From: Schwartzia sp. (in: firmicutes) | GTDB taxonomy: Bacteria > Bacillota > Negativicutes > Selenomonadales > Selenomonadaceae | Assembly: GCA_017444395.1 (NCBI GenBank) | Contig: JAFSWT010000043.1 | Location: 1-56,703, forward strand | Direction: 5' to 3' | DNA length: 56,703 bases | In this document: in pieces, positions 16,560 to 25,464 of the stretch | Layout: every line of letters begins with the position of its first letter | How positions within the stretch are numbered: position 1 is the stretch's first letter | The notes under the pieces: model-generated | The model's database searches: none | Told to the model about the DNA's origin: nothing | Seen by the model: only the letters and a program-made list of their open reading frames with translations | Translations under genes and position numbers: made by a program

Positions 16560-16601
16560 ACGCAAAAAGGAGAGAAGCCACCGCTTCTCTCCTTTTTGCG
16601 T
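16560..16601. terminator. perfect 19-bp hairpin terminator
   Basis: acgcaaaaaggagagaagc (16560-16578) pairs perfectly with 16583-16601 around a 4-base loop. The A and T runs make it bidirectional. The same hairpin core forms the middle of the palindrome at 1-260, so this terminator design is reused. Confidence 0.9.
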
Positions 16602-17411
16602 TCCATCACATTGAAAACTACGTAAACCGTCAAAATTCGCGTAAACCGTTAGAGTTGGCTCTGCCAGCCTCCCAGAGAGGGAGGTGGCGAGCTTGCGAGC
16701 CGGAAGGAGACCCACTGCATGAGAAAACTGCGCAAATCGTCAGCTTTCACACAAACCGCAAGAGTCGCTCTACGCAAACCGAAAGTTCTCGCGCCAATCA
16801 CTTCATGCTAAAGCCATATCTCACGGCCGCTGGCTCCCCCCTCCATATGTCGTTGAGTAACGATGATTGACATAAAAAAGTCAAAAGGACAAATGAATAA
16901 ATGGCGACGAAAGGTAAAGACCTTGCTATTACGGGATTTATCCGGTTTTTTTCTGTTATTTTTCGATTTTTCCTACTGAACAAAACGCTTGACACCGTGT
17001 ATTTTTTTCAGAAAAGGGTAAAATTCGTTTTGTTTTGATTTTTTACCCGCGTCACCGACGATGGTCATGAAGCCATACCACATCAGCGTTTGCGGCTATA
17101 CCGAAAAAGGGACTTTGCCAAATTATTACTCCGGCCACTAAATTACACGAACTCTTGCCTTCCCCCTCCGGGGGAAGGGGGCGAGGCGAAGCGAGACGGA
17201 TGAGGTTCTACAAAATGACGGTTTGCGTAAGGCGAAAGTTGGTGGACCTCACCCACCGCTCCGCGGTCCCCCCTCCCCAGGGGGGGGGAGGGCAAAAAAA
17301 CCGCGGTATTAAATGGCCGAAGTAATAAAAGTCGGCTCGGCTTGCCTCCCCGAAGGGGCGGAAGGAGACCACTGCCTGATAAAACTGCGTGAACCTCCCC
17401 CCCTTCCGTAG
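16602..17411. other. long intergenic region of degenerate repeats
   Basis: About 800 bases with no supported gene. It holds two related blocks: 16655-16745 and 17330-17400 share ggct..gcc-gcctccc and ggaaggagac followed by cactgc-tga-aaaactgcg. It also holds a G/C run block (17155-17305, with agggggg and ctccgcggtcccccctcccc), and the second copy of the interspersed repeat (17020-17135). A 65-codon minus frame at 16798-16995 lacks a ribosome site. TTGACA at 16989 has no -10 at proper spacing. Confidence 0.65.
17020..17135. repeat. interspersed intergenic repeat, copy 2
   Basis: Matches the last 100 bases of the copies at 198-415 and 36160-36385: a T-run, then cgaagcca-like (tgaagccata), a catcag/tatcatcgtt block, gcggctatacc, gaaaaagg and ttgccaaatt. 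It is intergenic like the others and shorter at its 5' side. Confidence 0.65.
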
Positions 17412-17440
17412 TTGCGCCAGCGGGCAAAGCGTGCCATAAT
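17412..17440 (+). promoter_or_regulatory. sigma-70 type promoter of the SNF2 gene
   Basis: TTGCGC (17412-17417), 17-base spacer, CATAAT (17435-17440), 41 bases before the ATG at 17482. Confidence 0.6.
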
Positions 17441-17481
17441 ATTAGGAAGACAACATTCTGGGGAAAGGCGGTTCAGACGAA

Positions 17482-20400
17482 ATGCTGCAGGAAACAGAGA
17501 TCCGTTCTTTGGCCAACGACGCCTCATACGAGCGCGGATGCCGCTACTTTCATAACGGCGCCGTAAAGCGGCTGCGCACCGAGAAAGTGACCGGGACGCA
17601 GTACCATTACGAAGCCCTGGTGCAGGGGACCGACACCTACATTGCCTGGGCCGATGTGAGAAACACCGCCAAAGTGACGGATTTCGGCTGTGACTGTCCG
17701 GCGTCTACGCTGTATGACGGGGCCTGCAAACATGTCGTGGCGCTTTTGAAGGCGCTGCAGGAGCGGCAGGCGGTCCAGCGGGCACCGGAACCGAGAGATT
17801 CCCTGGGCGAGCGACTCTTTTCCCTGGTCCGCCGGCGCGCCGCCGTGGCCCCGCCGCCGCTTTCCCTGGAGCCGAAGCTCTGCGTCGCCAATGAATACGG
17901 CCATCAGACGGTTTGGCTGGAGTTCCGTCTGGGGCGGGACCGCCTTTACATCATCCGCAGCATCTCCGAGATGATGCGCTCCCTGGCCACCGGCCAGCCG
18001 ATTGCCTTCGGCAAGAATCTCGTCCTCCGGCCGGAGGAGTTTGTGTTCGCGCCGGGACGTTCCGCCGCCCTCTGGGATTTCCTCCGGAGCGCCTGGCGCG
18101 ATGCCGAGAGTGCCCGTGCCTACAGCAGTTATTTCCGTTCGAATTTCAGCTCCGGCAGTCTTTTCGAGCAGAAGCGCCTCAAACTGTCACCTTCGAATCT
18201 GACCCGGTTTCTTGACATCATGGGGGATGAGGCCTTCGAGGTCGTCCCCGACAGTATGGACGCGGTGACGGTCCAGGTGACCGACGGCGTGCCGCCGCTT
18301 TCCGTCAGCGTCGAGGATATCGGTAACGGCGCCCGCGTCGGTCTGGATGCGGGGCGGTCGCTCCGCTTGCTGGACGAGGAGGGGCGTTTCATCCTCTGCG
18401 GCGACATCATCTACCGGACGCCGCCAGAGGAGGGAGACCGCCTGCGGACCCTGATTACGGCCTTTGCCGGTCGCCGGTATCTGACGGTCGCGCTGAACCG
18501 GCTGGAGGACTTCTTTGCCACGGTGTTGCCGGAGCTGGAAAAGTCCGCCACCGTCCAGGTAGCCCCGGCCTTTTCCCGGCGCTTCGAGATTTTGCCGCTG
18601 GCGGCCGAGGTCTTCCTCGACTACCACGGGGACGGCGTAGCGGCCCGCCTGTCGTATCGCTACGGGGATACCGCCTACAATCCCCTGGCCGGGCCGCCGC
18701 CAACGCGGACCGGCACCCGGCGCCTGATCCGGGATGTCGCGGCGGAGGAAGACATCCGGGCGCTGTTCGATACCTACGGTTTCCTCCCCGAGGACGGGCA
18801 GCTGGTGCAGCCGGAGGAAGAGCCGGCTTACGATTTTCTCACCGAAGGATTGCCGGCGCTTTCCCGGATGGCGGATGTCTTCTATTCGGAAATCTTCCAC
18901 CGGCGGCCTGTCCGGACGATGCCGCCGGTGACCATCGGCGTGAGCCTGCAGAAGGACAATCTGCTGGAAGTCAGGCTCTCGGCCCGGGACATCGACTTCG
19001 ACGAACTGGTGGGCATTTTGCGCTCCTACCGGCTCAAGCGCCGCTACCACCGGCTGAAGGACGGCTCTTTCGTGACGCTGGGCGAACAGCAGATGGACGC
19101 TTTGGCCGATCTGGTGGAGACCACCGGCATCCGGGGCGGCGACGGCCAGGTCGCCAACCTGCCGATGGCCCAGGCACTCTACATCGACGCGCTGGCCCGG
19201 GAGGAAAGCGGTCTCACGATCGAAAGCAGCCGTGATTTCCGTGACCTGGTGCGGGATATCGCCAAGCCGGACGCCATGGACTGGACACCCCCGGCGGAGG
19301 TGGCACCGGTCCTGCGCGGCTATCAGGCCACCGGCTTCGCCTGGCTGATGTCGTTGGCGGCCCACGGCCTCGGCGGCATCCTAGCCGACGATATGGGCCT
19401 GGGCAAGACGCTGCAGGTCATCGCCTTCATCCTGGCCCGGCGGGAGGAAAGCCCCCTGCCGACGCTGGTGATCACGCCGACGTCCCTCATGTACAACTGG
19501 CTGGACGAGATCCAGCGATTCGCCCCGGTCCTCCGGGCGACCGCCGTCGCCGGCACGAAGGCGGAGCGCCGCGCCCTGCTGGAGCAGGCCGCGGATTTCG
19601 ACGTAGTCGTTACCACCTACAATATGCTGAAGCGCGATATTTCCGACTATGAGCAGCGCCGGTTCGCCTTCTGTTTTCTCGACGAAGCCCAGCACATCAA
19701 GAACCCGGCCACGCAGAACGCCAAAGCGGTGAAGCGCCTGCAGACCGGCGGCTATTTCGCCCTGACCGGCACGCCCATCGAGAACAGCCTGACGGAGCTC
19801 TGGTCCATCTTTGATTTCCTGATGCCGGGCTATCTGGGGCCCCACGCCCAGTTCCGCGGCCGTTATGAGGTCCCCATCGTCCGGGGCGAAGACGAACGGG
19901 CGGCGAAGAATCTGCGCCGGCGCGTCGCCCCTTTCATCCTGCGGCGGCTCAAGAAGGACGTACTGACGGAGCTTCCCGACAAAGTGGAGAGCAAGGTCGT
20001 CAACGAGATGACGCCCCAGCAGGCCGGGGTCTATAAAGCCTGGTTCGTGCAGAGCCAGAAGGAGTTTGCCGCCATCCTGAAGGAGCACGGCTTCGACTCG
20101 GGCCGCATCAAGATTCTCGCCATCCTCACCCGGCTGCGGCAGATCGCCTGCGATCCGGCAATTTTCCTGGAAGACTACGACGGCGGCTCCGGCAAGCTGG
20201 ATCTTTTGGCCGACATCGTGCCCGAAGCCATCGCCGGCGGCCACCGGCTGCTGATCTTTTCCCAGTTCACGACGATGCTGCGCCGCATCGAAGAACGGCT
20301 GCGGGAAATGGACATCGCCTGCCATTACCTCGACGGCCAGACGCCGGCCCTGGAACGGCTGCGTCTGGTCAAGGAGTTCAACGCCGGCGGCAAACCGGTT

Positions 20401-20697
20401 TTCCTGATTTCGCTCAAGGCCGGCGGCACCGGCCTCAATCTCACCGGCGCCGATATGGTCATCCACTACGATCCCTGGTGGAATCCCGCCGTCGAGGACC
20501 AGGCCACGGACCGGGCCTACCGCATCGGCCAGCAGAACAAGGTCCAGGTGCTGAAGCTCGTGACCAAAGGGACCATCGAGGAAAAGATCTTCGCCCTGCA
20601 GGACCGGAAAAAAGCCCTGATCGACCAGATGATCCAGCCGGGGGAGAATTTCCTGAGCAAGCTGGACGAAAACGAAATCCGCGATTTATTCCGGTAA
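17482..20697 (+). CDS. SWIM zinc-finger SNF2-family helicase
   Basis: A 1071-aa DNA-dependent ATPase. It has an N-terminal SWIM zinc motif (C70, C72, C82, H84 in FGCDCPASTLYDGACKH), a long middle domain of the bacterial SNF2 type, then the two RecA lobes. Lobe 1 has DDMGLGKT (Walker A, 636-643), FLDEAQHIK (DEAQ at 734-737) and ALTGTPIENSLTELWS. Lobe 2 has LLIFSQFTTML, SLKAGGTGLNLTGAD and DQATDRAYRIGQ. All catalytic blocks are intact. Family members remodel nucleoprotein; the bacterial role is unclear. The ribosome site is weak (GGGAAAGGCGG), but no other start fits. Confidence 0.94.
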   Translation: MLQETEIRSLANDASYERGCRYFHNGAVKRLRTEKVTGTQYHYEALVQGTDTYIAWADVRNTAKVTDFGCDCPASTLYDGACKHVVALLKALQERQAVQRAPEPRDSLGERLFSLVRRRAAVAPPPLSLEPKLCVANEYGHQTVWLEFRLGRDRLYIIRSISEMMRSLATGQPIAFGKNLVLRPEEFVFAPGRSAALWDFLRSAWRDAESARAYSSYFRSNFSSGSLFEQKRLKLSPSNLTRFLDIMGDEAFEVVPDSMDAVTVQVTDGVPPLSVSVEDIGNGARVGLDAGRSLRLLDEEGRFILCGDIIYRTPPEEGDRLRTLITAFAGRRYLTVALNRLEDFFATVLPELEKSATVQVAPAFSRRFEILPLAAEVFLDYHGDGVAARLSYRYGDTAYNPLAGPPPTRTGTRRLIRDVAAEEDIRALFDTYGFLPEDGQLVQPEEEPAYDFLTEGLPALSRMADVFYSEIFHRRPVRTMPPVTIGVSLQKDNLLEVRLSARDIDFDELVGILRSYRLKRRYHRLKDGSFVTLGEQQMDALADLVETTGIRGGDGQVANLPMAQALYIDALAREESGLTIESSRDFRDLVRDIAKPDAMDWTPPAEVAPVLRGYQATGFAWLMSLAAHGLGGILADDMGLGKTLQVIAFILARREESPLPTLVITPTSLMYNWLDEIQRFAPVLRATAVAGTKAERRALLEQAADFDVVVTTYNMLKRDISDYEQRRFAFCFLDEAQHIKNPATQNAKAVKRLQTGGYFALTGTPIENSLTELWSIFDFLMPGYLGPHAQFRGRYEVPIVRGEDERAAKNLRRRVAPFILRRLKKDVLTELPDKVESKVVNEMTPQQAGVYKAWFVQSQKEFAAILKEHGFDSGRIKILAILTRLRQIACDPAIFLEDYDGGSGKLDLLADIVPEAIAGGHRLLIFSQFTTMLRRIEERLREMDIACHYLDGQTPALERLRLVKEFNAGGKPVFLISLKAGGTGLNLTGADMVIHYDPWWNPAVEDQATDRAYRIGQQNKVQVLKLVTKGTIEEKIFALQDRKKALIDQMIQPGENFLSKLDENEIRDLFR

Positions 20698-20778
20698 CGG
20701 GCATCGGAAAAAGTTGAAGAATCCCACCCCGCTTGCTAAAATTATACTGTTGGAAGCTGTTGGGAAAAAAACTTGCGG

Positions 20779-20807
20779 TTGGCATTCCGGGGACAGCATG
20801 ATACAAT
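20779..20807 (+). promoter_or_regulatory. sigma-70 type promoter of the permease gene
   Basis: TTGGCA (20779-20784), 17-base spacer, TACAAT (20802-20807), 40 bases before the TTG start at 20848. The short leader leaves no room for a purine riboswitch. Confidence 0.65.
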
Positions 20808-20847
20808 AAAGACGTATTGTCATTTTCCCCGGAGATGAGGTGGGCGA

Positions 20848-22140
20848 TTGGAGCGGCTCATTGCGCGGTTTTCCCTGACGCGGCGGGGAACCGATGTGAA
20901 AACGGAGGTCCTGGCCGGCGTCACTGCCTTCCTGTCGCTGGCGTACGTGCTGATCGTGATCCCCACCCTTTTCAGCCGCTGCGGCATGGATTTCGGCGGC
21001 GTTTATCTGGCAACGGCCCTGACGGCGGCGCTGGCAACACTGGCGCTGGGACTGCTGGCCGACCTTCCGGCCACGGTCGTCCCCAGCGTCGCCATCAACG
21101 CCTGGCTCGGCTACGGTGTCATCCTGTCGGAGGGCTCCCCCTGGCAGACGGCGCTGGGCAGTGTCATGGCCGCGTCGTTGCTCCTGTTGGCACTCTCGCT
21201 GACGCCTTTTCCCCAAATGCTGCTGACGGCCGTTCCGCCTTCCCTGAAAGCGGCGGTCCGGGCGGGACTGGGGCTTTTTCTGGCTTTCCTGGGACTCATG
21301 CAGGGGCGTCTCATCATGGCATCGCCGACGACCATCGTGACCCTCGGCGACCTCGCGGATCCTGCCGCCTGGCTGACGGCCCTGGGGCTGATCGCGACGG
21401 CGGCGCTTTTAGCGCTTCGCATTCACGGCGCGATTTTTCTCGGACTCCTATTCACGGAGGCTGCCGCGCTCCTGCTGGGGCTTTTGGAGGCGCCGGAGGG
21501 CATCTTCTTCCTGCCGGCCTGGGACAGCGTCCTGTTTCGCTTTTCCCTGTCAGGCCTTGACGCGCGGCCGGACGTCATCCTGACGCTGACGTTCCTCATG
21601 CTCTTTGATACCACCGGCACTTTGCTGGCGCTTGGCCGGCCCATGCATACGCCGGCGGTGGAGAACCGCTGGCGGGGAACGCTTCTCGCCGCCGCGGCCG
21701 GCGGTTTGGGGGGCGCCTTCTTCGGGGCCGGCGCCGCCTCGGTACCGGCGGAATCCGTTACCGGCGCCGCTGCGGGGGGACGCAGCGGGCTCACCGCGGT
21801 TGTGACCGCGGCGCTTTTCGGCCTGGCGCTTTTCCTGCTCCCCATCGCCAAAGTGATCGCGGCGGCGCCGTCCATCACCGCCCCCGCCCTGATCCTGGCC
21901 GGCGCTTATCTGCTGGAAAGCGTCGCCGATATTGACTGGCACGAACCGGTCGACGCCCTGCCGGCGTTTTTCACCATACTCCTGATGACGTTCTCTTTTT
22001 CCGTCGTCAACGGCATCGGCGCCGGCATCGTCCTGCACGTCCTGCTGCAACTCACAACCGGCGAGGGGCGCCGCGTACCGCCGCTCCTTCACGGTCTGGC
22101 CCTGCTGTTCCTTCTCTTTTTCATCAGGAACGCTTTTTGA
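20848..22140 (+). CDS. NCS2/AzgA-family purine permease
   Basis: A 430-aa inner-membrane transporter with about 12 hydrophobic helices, similar to AzgA-type guanine/hypoxanthine permeases. Seen: the N-terminal TEVLAGVTAFLSLAYVLIV, VVPSVAINAWLGYGVI, and LMLFDTTGTLLALGR in the middle, where AzgA members have DTxGT. The start is TTG 20848 after a GAGGTGGG site. The exact base transported is not shown. It is followed closely by the glucosaminidase gene. Confidence 0.88.
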   Translation: MERLIARFSLTRRGTDVKTEVLAGVTAFLSLAYVLIVIPTLFSRCGMDFGGVYLATALTAALATLALGLLADLPATVVPSVAINAWLGYGVILSEGSPWQTALGSVMAASLLLLALSLTPFPQMLLTAVPPSLKAAVRAGLGLFLAFLGLMQGRLIMASPTTIVTLGDLADPAAWLTALGLIATAALLALRIHGAIFLGLLFTEAAALLLGLLEAPEGIFFLPAWDSVLFRFSLSGLDARPDVILTLTFLMLFDTTGTLLALGRPMHTPAVENRWRGTLLAAAAGGLGGAFFGAGAASVPAESVTGAAAGGRSGLTAVVTAALFGLALFLLPIAKVIAAAPSITAPALILAGAYLLESVADIDWHEPVDALPAFFTILLMTFSFSVVNGIGAGIVLHVLLQLTTGEGRRVPPLLHGLALLFLLFFIRNAF

Positions 22141-22182
22141 TTTCATCACCCCGGAACATCTGCTACTATGGAGGGAATCGGA

Positions 22183-22965
22183 TTGAAGCACATTCGCAGT
22201 AAAATCGCTATGGGAATCCTGCTGTTGGGTGCCGGCGTCCTTTTGCTGCCGGGAAACGCCGCGGCACGCCACAAAGCCTATGAAACCGCCACCGGGACGG
22301 CCTGCCACGCCGAAGAAAGCGCGGCGAAAGAAACGTCAGAACGTGGCGATCTCTGGACGCGTATCCAGGCCATCCTGCACCCGGCCGAGGCGGAAAAACC
22401 GGCCTGTCCGGCACCGGCCGCGCGTCCCGAGCCGGCGTTGGTCCCGGTGGATCTCGGCAACGAGAATATCCTGGGCCAGCCCATGGCATCCCAGGAACAA
22501 TGCGTCGAGCACCTGCTGCGCGTCAATCCGCGCCCGGAAATCTCGGTCACGCCGGAGGAACTGGTGGCCTACTATTATGAAGAAGGCGCGCGGGAAGGCA
22601 TCCGCCCGGATGTGGCTTTCGCCCAGGCCCTCAAGGAGACCGGCTATTTCCGTTACGGCGGTACGGTGACGCCTGATCAGAACAATTACTGCGGTCTCGG
22701 GACCACCAGCCGCACGGTGAAGGGGGGCTATTTCCCCACCGCCCGGATGGGGGTCCGGGCCCATATCCAGCACCTGCTGGCCTACGCCTCGACCCGCCTG
22801 CCGGAGCAGCCTATCGTCGATCCGCGCTACTCGCTGGTACGCTCGACTTACGGCGACGAGACGATGGGGACCTGGACTGACCTCAACGGCCGCTGGGCGG
22901 TGCCGGGCTACACGTACGGCCAGAGCATCATGGAGTTGTTCCGTCAGATTCTGATGACTCGATGA
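22183..22965 (+). CDS. exported N-acetylglucosaminidase-like protein
   Basis: A 260-aa exported protein: a basic signal peptide (MKHIRSKIAMGILLLGAGVL), a variable Pro/Ala-rich linker, and a glucosaminidase domain (Bax/GH73-like) in the C-terminal 150 residues, with DVAFAQALKETGYFRYGG (likely catalytic Glu), NNYCGLG and GVRAHIQHLLAYAS. It would cut peptidoglycan glycans. I prefer the TTG at 22183, 7 bases after GGAGGG, over the ATG at 22168 that contains part of that site. Confidence 0.85.
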   Translation: MKHIRSKIAMGILLLGAGVLLLPGNAAARHKAYETATGTACHAEESAAKETSERGDLWTRIQAILHPAEAEKPACPAPAARPEPALVPVDLGNENILGQPMASQEQCVEHLLRVNPRPEISVTPEELVAYYYEEGAREGIRPDVAFAQALKETGYFRYGGTVTPDQNNYCGLGTTSRTVKGGYFPTARMGVRAHIQHLLAYASTRLPEQPIVDPRYSLVRSTYGDETMGTWTDLNGRWAVPGYTYGQSIMELFRQILMTR

Positions 22966-23014
22966 AGACCGGTGGCGTTAATCCGGTTTTTCGTGCATGA
23001 CAGGAGATTTCACT

Positions 23015-24625
23015 ATGCTGAAAGGGCTCATGGCCTCGCCCGGGGACAAGTTCATAGAGGAAGGCTCTACCCGGCGGTTCCGCGAGATGGTTTCCGTCCT
23101 GCGACGGCGAAAGCTGCTGCAGGGCATCACCCCGGTCAAGATCCGGGAAATCCTGGAGGATCTCGGCCCGACTTTCGTCAAGCTGGGGCAGATCATGAGC
23201 ATGCGGCCGGATTTCCTGCCCCAGGATTACTGCGACGAGCTCATGAAGCTCCAGGCCAGCGTCACTCCGCTGCCCTTCGCCACAGTGCGGGAAATCCTCG
23301 AGAAGGAATACCGGTGCCATTGGGACCAGATATTCCTGTCGATTGACGAGGAAGCGCTGGGCTCGGCCTCCATCGCCCAGGTCCACCGGGCCGTCCTGAA
23401 AAACGGCGACCGGGTCGTCATCAAGGTGCAGCGGCCGGGCATCTACGACATCATGTCGAAGGACATCGTGCTGCTGAAACGGGCGGCGGCGCTGCTACAG
23501 GTCGTCAGCAATACCCGGGATGTCATCGATTTCGCCATGATCCTCGACGAGATGTGGACGATTGCCAAGCAGGAAATGGATTTTCTCATCGAGGCAAGCC
23601 ACATGGACGAATTCCGCCATCTGAACGCCGGCGAGGAATTCATCGCCTGCCCCCGGGTCAACCACCGGCTGACAACGCCGCGCGTGCTGGTCATGGAGTA
23701 CATCGACGGCATCCGCTTCGATGATTTCCCGGCGCTGGAGGCGAAGGGCTTCGACCGCGATCAGCTGGGACGGCGCCTCGGCGAGAACTATGTCCGTCAG
23801 ATCGTGGAGGACGGTTATTTCCACGCCGATCCGCATCCCGGCAACATCTGGATTCAGGACGGCAAGATTGTCTGGCTGGACCTCGGCATGATGGGCCGGC
23901 TCTCCCGCGGCGACCGGGCGGCGCTCCGGCGGGCCATCCTGTCGCTGACGAGCCACGACACCTTCGAGATGAAAGCGGCGGTGCTGGCGCTGGGGACGAC
24001 CCGGGGCCGCATCGACCACACGCAGCTTTACGAGGATATCGACCAGCTGATGCGCCAGTACAACGATCTGGATTTCGGCTCCCTGCAGATGGGCGTGCTG
24101 ACGCGGCAGATCATGAACGTGCTCCGGGCCCATCATATCGGCATCGGTCCCGGGCTCAGCATGTTCGCCCGCGGCGTGCTGACCATTGAAGGCGTCATGC
24201 GACTCTGCTGCCCGGGCGTCAGTTTCGTGGAAATTTTCGCCCGGGGCCTGGAACTCGATTTTGAGAAGAATTTCAACTGGCGGCTGGAATTGGACAAGTT
24301 CAAGCGGGAAGGCTATGTGCTGCTCCGCAAGACCATGCAGCTGCCGGAACAGATTTCCGATATACTGAAGATGACGATGAGCGGCCAGACGAAGGTCAAT
24401 CTCGACCTGACCGGCTCGGAGGAGCCGCTGCGGCGCATCGACCGGATGATGAACCGGCTCGTCATCGGCATGATCAGCTCGGCGCTGCTCCTGGGCTCCA
24501 GCATCATCTGCAACACCCAGATGTCGCCGAAGATCATGGGCATACCGCTGTTGGGCGTTTTCGGCTACATCGCCGCGCTGATTCTCTGCGGCAAACTTTT
24601 GTGGGATATCATACGAGGTCACTAA
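23015..24625 (+). CDS. ubiB: UbiB/ABC1-family atypical kinase (AarF)
   Basis: A 536-aa membrane-anchored kinase-like protein of the UbiB/AarF/ADCK family. Motifs: the KxGQ-type LGPTFVKLGQIMSMRPDFLP, the alanine-type nucleotide loop GSASIAQVHRAVL, the lysine VVIKVQRPGI, the catalytic HADPHPGNIWI and DLGMMG (DFG equivalent). The C-terminus has two membrane helices. Family members support isoprenoid quinone metabolism through ATPase activity. ACAGGAGAT precedes ATG 23015; an upstream ATG at 22997 is possible. The next gene starts 13 bases after the stop. Confidence 0.93.
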   Translation: MLKGLMASPGDKFIEEGSTRRFREMVSVLRRRKLLQGITPVKIREILEDLGPTFVKLGQIMSMRPDFLPQDYCDELMKLQASVTPLPFATVREILEKEYRCHWDQIFLSIDEEALGSASIAQVHRAVLKNGDRVVIKVQRPGIYDIMSKDIVLLKRAAALLQVVSNTRDVIDFAMILDEMWTIAKQEMDFLIEASHMDEFRHLNAGEEFIACPRVNHRLTTPRVLVMEYIDGIRFDDFPALEAKGFDRDQLGRRLGENYVRQIVEDGYFHADPHPGNIWIQDGKIVWLDLGMMGRLSRGDRAALRRAILSLTSHDTFEMKAAVLALGTTRGRIDHTQLYEDIDQLMRQYNDLDFGSLQMGVLTRQIMNVLRAHHIGIGPGLSMFARGVLTIEGVMRLCCPGVSFVEIFARGLELDFEKNFNWRLELDKFKREGYVLLRKTMQLPEQISDILKMTMSGQTKVNLDLTGSEEPLRRIDRMMNRLVIGMISSALLLGSSIICNTQMSPKIMGIPLLGVFGYIAALILCGKLLWDIIRGH

Positions 24626-24638
24626 GGAGGAATAATTT

Positions 24639-25016
24639 ATGAGGGGAATCCGGGGTGCGATTATCATCAAGAATGATACCGAAATCGAGATCGTCTCGGC
24701 GGTCCGCTGGATGGTCACGGAAATGTGCCGCCATAACGGCGTCAAGCCGGACGACATCGGCGCCTGCATATTGAGCGCCACCGAGGACATCACCGCCTGT
24801 TTCCCGGCGGCGGGGGCGCGGCAGATACCGGGCTTTGACCTCGTGCCGCTGTTCGATACGCGACAGATGGCGGTGGAGGGCGGCCTGCCGCTCTGCATTC
24901 GGGCGCTGCTCCTGGTCGATACCGACAAGACGCCGCAGGAAATCCGCCATGTGTACCTGGGCGACGCCGCCATCCTGCGGACTGACCTGGTCTCCCGGGC
25001 GAAAGAATCGGAATGA
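24639..25016 (+). CDS. aroH: chorismate mutase, AroH type
   Basis: Converts chorismate to prephenate for phenylalanine and tyrosine. The 125-aa protein is the trimeric AroH type (B. subtilis) rather than AroQ: it starts MRGIRGAIIIKNDTEIEI (with conserved R-G-x-R-G), has SATEDITACFPAAGAR and ends with RHVYLGDAAILRTDL, covering the active-site arginines and glutamate. AAGGAGG is 6 bases upstream. No other aromatic genes are adjacent. Confidence 0.95.
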   Translation: MRGIRGAIIIKNDTEIEIVSAVRWMVTEMCRHNGVKPDDIGACILSATEDITACFPAAGARQIPGFDLVPLFDTRQMAVEGGLPLCIRALLLVDTDKTPQEIRHVYLGDAAILRTDLVSRAKESE

Positions 25017-25049
25017 GCAAGAACTCTTTTTAGAAGGGAAGAATGCAAC

Positions 25050-25427
25050 GTGAAAAAAGTCATCGCCACCAAAGACGCGCCACAGGCCATCGGCCCCTAT
25101 TCCCAGGCCATTGAGGCCGGAGGCTTCCTGTTCGTTTCGGGACAGATCCCGCTGGTGCCGGAAACCGGCGAAATCATCGCCGGCGGCATCGAGGAACAGA
25201 CGGCCCGGGTCCTGGAGAACCTAAAGGCCATACTCGCCGCGGCAGGCTCGTCCCTGGAGGCCGCCGTGAAAACCACGGTTTATCTGAAGGACATCGGCGA
25301 TTTCGCCAAAGTCAACGCCGTCTATGCCCGTTACTTTGAAAAGGACTGCCCGGCGCGGGTCTGCGTCGAGGTCAGCAACCTGCCCAAGGGAGCGCTGGTC
25401 GAAATCGACGTCATCGCGGCCCGCTGA
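25050..25427 (+). CDS. ridA: RidA family enamine/imine deaminase
   Basis: A 125-aa member of the YjgF/YER057c/UK114 family. It hydrolyses reactive 2-aminoacrylate and related enamines. Signature segments are [37 protein letters not shown] and [20 protein letters not shown], which includes the conserved arginine (R105). It starts with GTG at 25050 after GAAGGGAAG. It is in a run of plus-strand genes, 33 bases after aroH and 37 before transketolase. Confidence 0.96.
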   Translation: MKKVIATKDAPQAIGPYSQAIEAGGFLFVSGQIPLVPETGEIIAGGIEEQTARVLENLKAILAAAGSSLEAAVKTTVYLKDIGDFAKVNAVYARYFEKDCPARVCVEVSNLPKGALVEIDVIAAR

Positions 25428-25464
25428 AAAACTGTGCGATATACGATAAGGGGCGATAGGGAAA

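Noticed and set aside
16798..16995. 65-codon minus ORF
   Set aside because: Lies in repeat-rich spacer without ribosome site or conserved pattern.
16989..17024. TTGACA ... TAAAAT promoter
   Set aside because: Spacer of 24 bases is too long.
18187..20466. Minus ORFs of 392 and 361 codons
   Set aside because: Shadows of the SNF2 helicase gene.
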